Assembly: GCA_963724735.1 (NCBI GenBank)
Contig: CAVRVX010000040.1
Coordinates: 62,001 to 126,000, forward strand
DNA from: Rhodoplanes sp963724735
Lineage (GTDB): Bacteria > Pseudomonadota > Alphaproteobacteria > Rhizobiales > Xanthobacteraceae
Direction of reading: 5' to 3'
DNA: 64,000 nt
Below, in pieces: positions 60,024 through 64,000 of the stretch. The notes under the pieces are model-generated. The model did no database searches. It was not told where the DNA came from and saw only the letters and a list, made by a program, of their open reading frames with translations. Each line of letters starts with the position of its first letter. Within the stretch, counting starts at the first letter, position 1. The position numbers and the translations under genes were made by a program.

Positions 60024-62105
60024 TTGAGGCCCGTGATCTTTCGGCGACGCCGATTTTATCTGGTCTCGTTGGCGTTGTCGGCGGTCATCGTCTTTTCCGC
60101 CGGTCTGGCGCAGACCCGCCTGCTCGAAGATTTGCGAAATTTCGTCTTCGACTCATTCCAGCGCATTGCGCCGCGCCAATACGATCCCGAAACGCCGGTG
60201 CGAGTCGTCAGCGTCGATGAGGACAGTCTTGCCGCCTACGGCCAGTGGCCTTGGCCCAGAACGCGTCTTGCCGAGCTCACCGCGAAATTGACGGAGCTGG
60301 GCGCGGCCGCCATCGTCTTCGATTTCGTGTTCGCCGAGCCCGACCGGATGAGTCTCGAAAACATCCTCCCGTCGATCCCCGATGAATCCATCCGCCGCGA
60401 ATTGGCTCGCAAGACCGAGGATGCCGCCACCAACGATCAGGTCTTCGCCCAATCGATCGCCGCGGCGCCGACCGTTCTGGGGACGACGCTTGCGGCGTCG
60501 GGCGGATCGAAGGGCTTGCCGCGCAAGGCCGGGTATGTGACGGCCGGGGACGATCCCATGCCTTTTCTCAGCGCCTTTCCGGCGATCGTCGCGCCAATCG
60601 ACGCTTTGGCCGACGCTGCGAAGGGCCTCGGCGCGACGAACTGGCTGCCCGACCACGATCAGGTCGTCAGACGGATTCTCCTGTTCGGGGTTGGACCGTC
60701 CGGGCTGACGCCGTCGCTTGCGCTCGAAGCTTTGCGCGTGGCGCAGGGCGAAACGACCTATGTTCTCCGATCGTCGAATGCGAGCGGCGAAACGGCGTTC
60801 GGGCAGCACACCGGGGTCAATGCCGTCAAGGTCGGCGCGATCGAAATCGACACCGGCGCCCAGGGCGACATCCGGCCGCGCTATGCCTATTCAACCGCCG
60901 ACCGTGCCATTTCCGCGCGGGCCGTGCTGGAGAATCGCCTCGAACCCGGCGAGTTGAAAGGCAAGATCGTATTTGTCGGAGCCTACGCGGTCGGCCTTGG
61001 CGATATTTTGGCCACTCCGCTCAATGCCTCGGTTCCGGGCGTGGAAGTCCACGCGCAGATTCTCGAATCGCTGCTGTCGAACAAGCTGTTGTCGAGGCCC
61101 GATTGGGCGACCGGCTTCGAGCTTGTCCTGGCTGTCGCGACATTCGCGGCGGTCTCGGTCCTGTTGCTGTTCGTGCCGCCCTATCTCGCGGCGGTCGCGG
61201 CCGGGTTTATCGTCGCCTCGCTTTTCCTCGTTTCGTTTCTTTTGTTCGATCGGAAAAGCATCCTCATCGACCCCGCCTTTCCCAGCCTGACGGCGGTCAT
61301 CGCGTTCGGCGTCGGAACGCTGACGCTGTGGAGCTTCGATCGAATCGCGAAACGGAACATTCAACAGGCGTTCGGAAAATTCGTCGTCCCGGCGGTGGTG
61401 GACCAGCTGGTCGAGCACCCGGAACGTCTCGTCCTCGGCGGAGAGACGCGAGAACTCACCGTGCTTTTTTCCGATCTGCGCGATTTTGCCGGGCTCTCGG
61501 AAGGGATGACCGCGCGCGAGCTTACGAATTTCATGAATGAGTATCTCACGCCGATGACGGATGCGATTCTCGAACACGAAGGCACGCTCGACAAATATAT
61601 CGGCGACGCCATTGTCGCCTTCTGGAACGCGCCGCTCGACGTTCTCTCGCATCCCAGCAAGGCGGTTTCCGCGGCGCTGCAGATGCGAGCCGCGCTTGCC
61701 GATTTCAACAATATGCGCGCAGCGAGAGCGCGCGAAGCGGGCGTCGCGTTTCAGACGACGGAAATGGGCATCGGACTGAATCTCGGACCCTGCAATGTGG
61801 GCAATATGGGCTCCATTCGGAGGTTTGATTACTCGATCCTCGGCGACACGGTGAACGTCGCTTCGCGTTTGGAAGGCGTTTGCAAGACCTTCGGCGTCGA
61901 CGTCATCGCGTCGGCGGCGGTACAGGAGGCGGCCCCCGAATTCGCCTGGCTCAGCCTTGGTACGGTGATCGTGAAAGGTCGCAAGACGCCGACGGCCATC
62001 TACACGGTCGCAGGCGATGCGGCTTTCGCCGCCGATCCAAGATTCCTCGAATGGAAAAAGATGCATGACGCCACTGCTTCGGATACGAGGCGCGGGATTT
62101 GGTAG
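60024..62105 (+). CDS. CHASE2-domain class III adenylate cyclase, tail truncated
   Basis: A 693-residue membrane cyclase. After an N-terminal helix (FYLVSLALSAVIVFSAG) comes a CHASE2 extracytoplasmic sensor at about 35-375 (VRVVSVDEDSLAAYGQWPWP, VFDFVFAEPD, GKIVFVGAYAVGLGD), then three hydrophobic helices, then the catalytic domain (480-660) with Asp484 (LFSDLRDF), Lys524 and Asp528 (GTLDKYIGDAIVAFW) and ILGDTVNVASRLE. It should produce cAMP in answer to a periplasmic signal. The start is TTG 60024 or GTG 60033. The C-terminus (DATASDTRRGIW) lies in a degraded repeat; a better copy of the lost tail is at 63238-63424. The catalytic part is complete. Confidence 0.9.
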   Translation: MRPVIFRRRRFYLVSLALSAVIVFSAGLAQTRLLEDLRNFVFDSFQRIAPRQYDPETPVRVVSVDEDSLAAYGQWPWPRTRLAELTAKLTELGAAAIVFDFVFAEPDRMSLENILPSIPDESIRRELARKTEDAATNDQVFAQSIAAAPTVLGTTLAASGGSKGLPRKAGYVTAGDDPMPFLSAFPAIVAPIDALADAAKGLGATNWLPDHDQVVRRILLFGVGPSGLTPSLALEALRVAQGETTYVLRSSNASGETAFGQHTGVNAVKVGAIEIDTGAQGDIRPRYAYSTADRAISARAVLENRLEPGELKGKIVFVGAYAVGLGDILATPLNASVPGVEVHAQILESLLSNKLLSRPDWATGFELVLAVATFAAVSVLLLFVPPYLAAVAAGFIVASLFLVSFLLFDRKSILIDPAFPSLTAVIAFGVGTLTLWSFDRIAKRNIQQAFGKFVVPAVVDQLVEHPERLVLGGETRELTVLFSDLRDFAGLSEGMTARELTNFMNEYLTPMTDAILEHEGTLDKYIGDAIVAFWNAPLDVLSHPSKAVSAALQMRAALADFNNMRAARAREAGVAFQTTEMGIGLNLGPCNVGNMGSIRRFDYSILGDTVNVASRLEGVCKTFGVDVIASAAVQEAAPEFAWLSLGTVIVKGRKTPTAIYTVAGDAAFAADPRFLEWKKMHDATASDTRRGIW

Positions 62106-62337
62106 AAGCGCTCGCGCTGGCGGAGAATGCCGGCAAGGTTGAGCCGGTGGTGCGGGCTCTGGAGCAAGTTCGGGGGCAGGTCAGCCGAGGCGCTTGGTGA
62201 CGATGAGCCGGGCGTGACGGAACGCGTCCACGGCCGCCGCACGCGGTAGGACTGCCGAGGCAGCGCAGCCGCGAGCGGGCTTTGCCGCTGAAACAGGCCG
62301 ATGCGGCCGGCGACGCGGCGTAGCGCTCGTCAGCGCC
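62063..62337. repeat. diverged direct repeat, copy A (degenerate)
   Basis: About 275 bases that match 63238-63517 with numerous substitutions and one-base indels. It covers the end of the CHASE2 cyclase frame and a broken copy of the 3' end of the right-edge TPR gene. The IS4 remnant lies between the two copies. Confidence 0.8.
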
Positions 62338-63117
62338 GGGCGGGAAGGGGAGAACCAGCGATGCGGCCGAGGCGCGGCGCAGATGACGGGATAGTCCTTG
62401 CTGGTAGAAGACATGCGATAGTCTGGCGGCAATGATACGGTCGCCGATCTGTCGGCGCGAGTAGACGCGGTGCGCCCAGGCGACGGCACGGGTGACGAAG
62501 AAGGCGCCAGCCTGATGCAGACGTAAAGGCGCGCGAAGTCGATGTAGCCGCGATCCGACGTAGATGGCGCCTGCTTCGGGGATCAGCAGAGCGAGAGCAT
62601 GAACGTCGTGCAGCTGCCGTCGAGATGTGAACGAAGCTCGGGATGTGCCGCGCAGATCGAGCAACGTGTGCATCTTCACCGCCGCTAGGTGGAGCGAAAG
62701 TGCGCCCATGGAATAGCGACAGGCACAGATCGATGGTCGTGGATCCAGAGCATATACCGTGTTGGCAGCCCATGCCCAGGCTTACGCTGGCATAGAGCAC
62801 ACGCATGGGCAATCAGACGGTGAGCGAACCCGCGTAAATGCGCCAGACGCGCGTCTCGTTGGCGTCGGCCAGAGTGATCGACGGAGCGGCCGCGAAAACC
62901 TATGTGATAGAGTTTCGACGCGCGCGCCGATAGGAGACCTCGATATCGCGCAGGCTCTCTCGATAGGTCAGATGCGCGAACGCCATCGCGCGGTATTGCT
63001 CGGCACAACACAGCGCGGACCCGGGCGTCGCCACCGTAGCGGGCAACAATCCGCGCAAATGTGCTCCAAGGCAGAAAATCCATCAGCTGGGCGAAAAGCG
63101 TCTTGCCGATGTTCACG
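62338..63117 (-). pseudogene. IS4-family transposase remnant (DUF4372-type)
   Basis: On the minus strand, pieces in different frames reproduce an IS4 transposase in order. It begins VNIGKTLFAQLMDFLPWSTF near 63117, a motif I know from this IS group, then KLYHIGFRGRSVDHS, then TIDLCLSL and PWAHFRST with the DDE region, then AAVKMHTLLDLRG, LLIPEAGAIYV and HQAGAFFVTRA. At least five frameshifts and stops separate them, and the C-terminal third is missing. It cannot encode an active enzyme. The remnant is enclosed by the diverged direct repeats 62063-62337 and 63238-63517. Much of the sequence between 62106 and 63237 is this decayed insert. Confidence 0.82.
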
Positions 63118-63237
63118 GGCGACTCCTCGGAAAAACTCCGAATAGCGCCCGACCAAGTGCAAATCGACACCACCCATTCGGTGGCAAGCTCTGCCAGATC
63201 AGCTGTTCCAGAACGCTCTCACCGTGAACCGGACACG

Positions 63238-63517
63238 GCATGACGCCATGCTTCGCACCTACGAGGCGCGGGATTTTGCGAACGCGCTCCGCTGCGCGGA
63301 GCAACTTGCCGCCAAGGTTGAGCCGCCGTGGCGCGGGCTCTATGCGAGTTTCGGGGGCAGGTTCACCACGTTGGCGAAGATGAGTCCGGGCGTGCGGCGG
63401 TCCACGGCCGCCGACCGCGAGTAGGACTGCCGACGGCAGCGCAGCCGCGACCGCGGGCTTTCGCCGCTACAGGCCGATGCGGCCGGCGGCGCGGCGCAGC
63501 GCTTTCGTCAGCGCCTC
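63238..63517. repeat. diverged direct repeat, copy B (better preserved)
   Basis: Second copy of the 275-280 bp repeat. On the plus strand it encodes, from about 63238 to 63424, a readable frame beginning HDAMLRTYEARDFANALRCA that looks like the original C-terminal tail of the CHASE2 cyclase. On the minus strand it contains the true 3' end of the TPR gene. Confidence 0.8.
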
Positions 63518-64000
63518 CTCGAAGCGGAAGGCGGCGAAGAGCTGATCGACGCCGTACTCGGGATGACCTTGGCGCAGCGCTGCGACCGCCGTGCGCGCCT
63601 CCTCGGTTCGCCCGGCAAGCGCAATACAGAGCGCCGCGATCGCGGCAATATGCGCATGCGCGTTGGGACGGGCGACCGCCTTGCGTCCCCATTCCGCCGC
63701 CTCCTCGTACTCCCCGAGCCGCACATGGGCGATCGCGCGGGTGCAAAGCATGGCAAAGAGCAGCGGGTCATAGGGGCTGAGCGCGCGCGACTGGTCGGCA
63801 TACGCAATCGCCGTCTGCGGCTCGCCCGACTGCGCGTGCACGAAGGCGAGCGTGTAATGACCGAGCGCGTAGTTCGGGCTCAGCTCGACGGCGGCGGAGA
63901 GTTCGCCGAGGCTGCCCGCCACCTCGCCGCGCAGCCATAGCGCCCGGCCCATCGCCCAGTGGGCGGCCGGATCGCGATCGTCGGCGGCCAGCCCGTCGCC
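63467..64000 (-). CDS. TPR-repeat protein, C-terminal part (5' end outside the window)
   Basis: The frame remains open to the right edge, so only the last 178 residues or so are seen. They are tetratricopeptide helices (LAADDRDPAAHWAMGRALW, LSPNYALGHYTLAFVHAQSG, DQSRALSPYDPLLFAMLCTR, HVRLGEYEEAAEWGRKAVAR), ending in a short basic tail. The wording is that of the C-terminal TPR module of proteobacterial proteins that carry a winged-helix or class III cyclase domain at their N-terminus, but that part lies beyond the window. It faces the CHASE2 cyclase gene across the IS4 scar; its 3' end is duplicated at 62287-62337. Confidence 0.82.
   Translation of the reverse strand, partial: GDGLAADDRDPAAHWAMGRALWLRGEVAGSLGELSAAVELSPNYALGHYTLAFVHAQSGEPQTAIAYADQSRALSPYDPLLFAMLCTRAIAHVRLGEYEEAAEWGRKAVARPNAHAHIAAIAALCIALAGRTEEARTAVAALRQGHPEYGVDQLFAAFRFEEALTKALRRAAGRIGL

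Noticed and set aside
1..64000. Looked for CRISPR-like spaced repeats, rRNA and tRNA genes.
   Set aside because: No regularly spaced repeat array and no recognisable tRNA or rRNA sequence was seen by eye; a covariance-model scan was not possible.

Overview
This 64 kb GC-rich window reads as chromosomal DNA of an alphaproteobacterium of the order Hyphomicrobiales (Rhizobiales), near Bradyrhizobiaceae or Xanthobacteraceae. The main evidence is an Irr-type Fur regulator with a haem regulatory motif beside fabA-fabB-fabI, the order-specific families DUF2093 and DUF6101 next to lpxK and ubiA, and a katG-oxyR divergent pair. This placement is inferred from gene content alone. I found no rRNA, tRNA or CRISPR array.

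Layout. 1-6.4 kb: the start of a molybdenum-hydroxylase iron-sulfur subunit, a dienelactone-hydrolase-like esterase, then a minus-strand lipid A/core cluster (lpxK, kdtA) with a frameshifted cysQ/IMPase gene and pmbA. 6.7-16.2 kb: DUF6101, ubiA, two small exported proteins, rsmE, a uracil-DNA glycosylase, ETF-ubiquinone oxidoreductase, a TPR lipoprotein-like protein and ispE. 16.2-21.6 kb: a small membrane protein, a decayed IS200/IS605 element against hdeA, a GNAT enzyme, a glutathionyl-hydroquinone reductase, a 2-hydroxyacid dehydrogenase and an SH3 protein. 21.6-30 kb: irr, fabA, fabB, fabI, an MNT/HEPN toxin-antitoxin pair bracketed by two copies of the fabI 3' end, katG and oxyR. 30-40.3 kb: an LpxR-like protein, moeB-like, an ICMT-like methyltransferase, a peptidoglycan-binding protein, hisZ-hisG, and a GtrA/GT2/ChbG-HpnK glycolipid-type cluster plus DUF2076. 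40.3-51.8 kb: a TIR-TM-TPR protein, an arsR-arsC-ACR3 operon, an adenylate cyclase, a DoxX/gluconolactonase pair, a CBS protein and several small exported proteins, including a DUF2778 protein. 51.9-64 kb: carboxypeptidase M32, methanethiol oxidase with a membrane partner, an orphan ABC binding protein, a FecR-autotransporter fusion next to a CHASE2 adenylate cyclase, an IS4 remnant flanked by diverged 275-280 bp direct repeats, and the 3' part of a TPR gene.

Functional themes are envelope biogenesis (lpxK, kdtA, fabA/B/I, ispE, the GtrA cluster, LpxR-like, DUF2778), oxidative and arsenic stress (katG/oxyR, ars, YqjG), and signalling by cyclic nucleotides (two class III cyclases). The most unusual items are the toxin-antitoxin module that duplicated 98 bp of fabI, the FecR domain fused to an autotransporter beta-barrel beside a CHASE2 cyclase, the repeat-flanked IS4 scar that removed the cyclase's C-terminal tail, and a membrane-anchored TIR-TPR protein whose expected catalytic glutamate is alanine.
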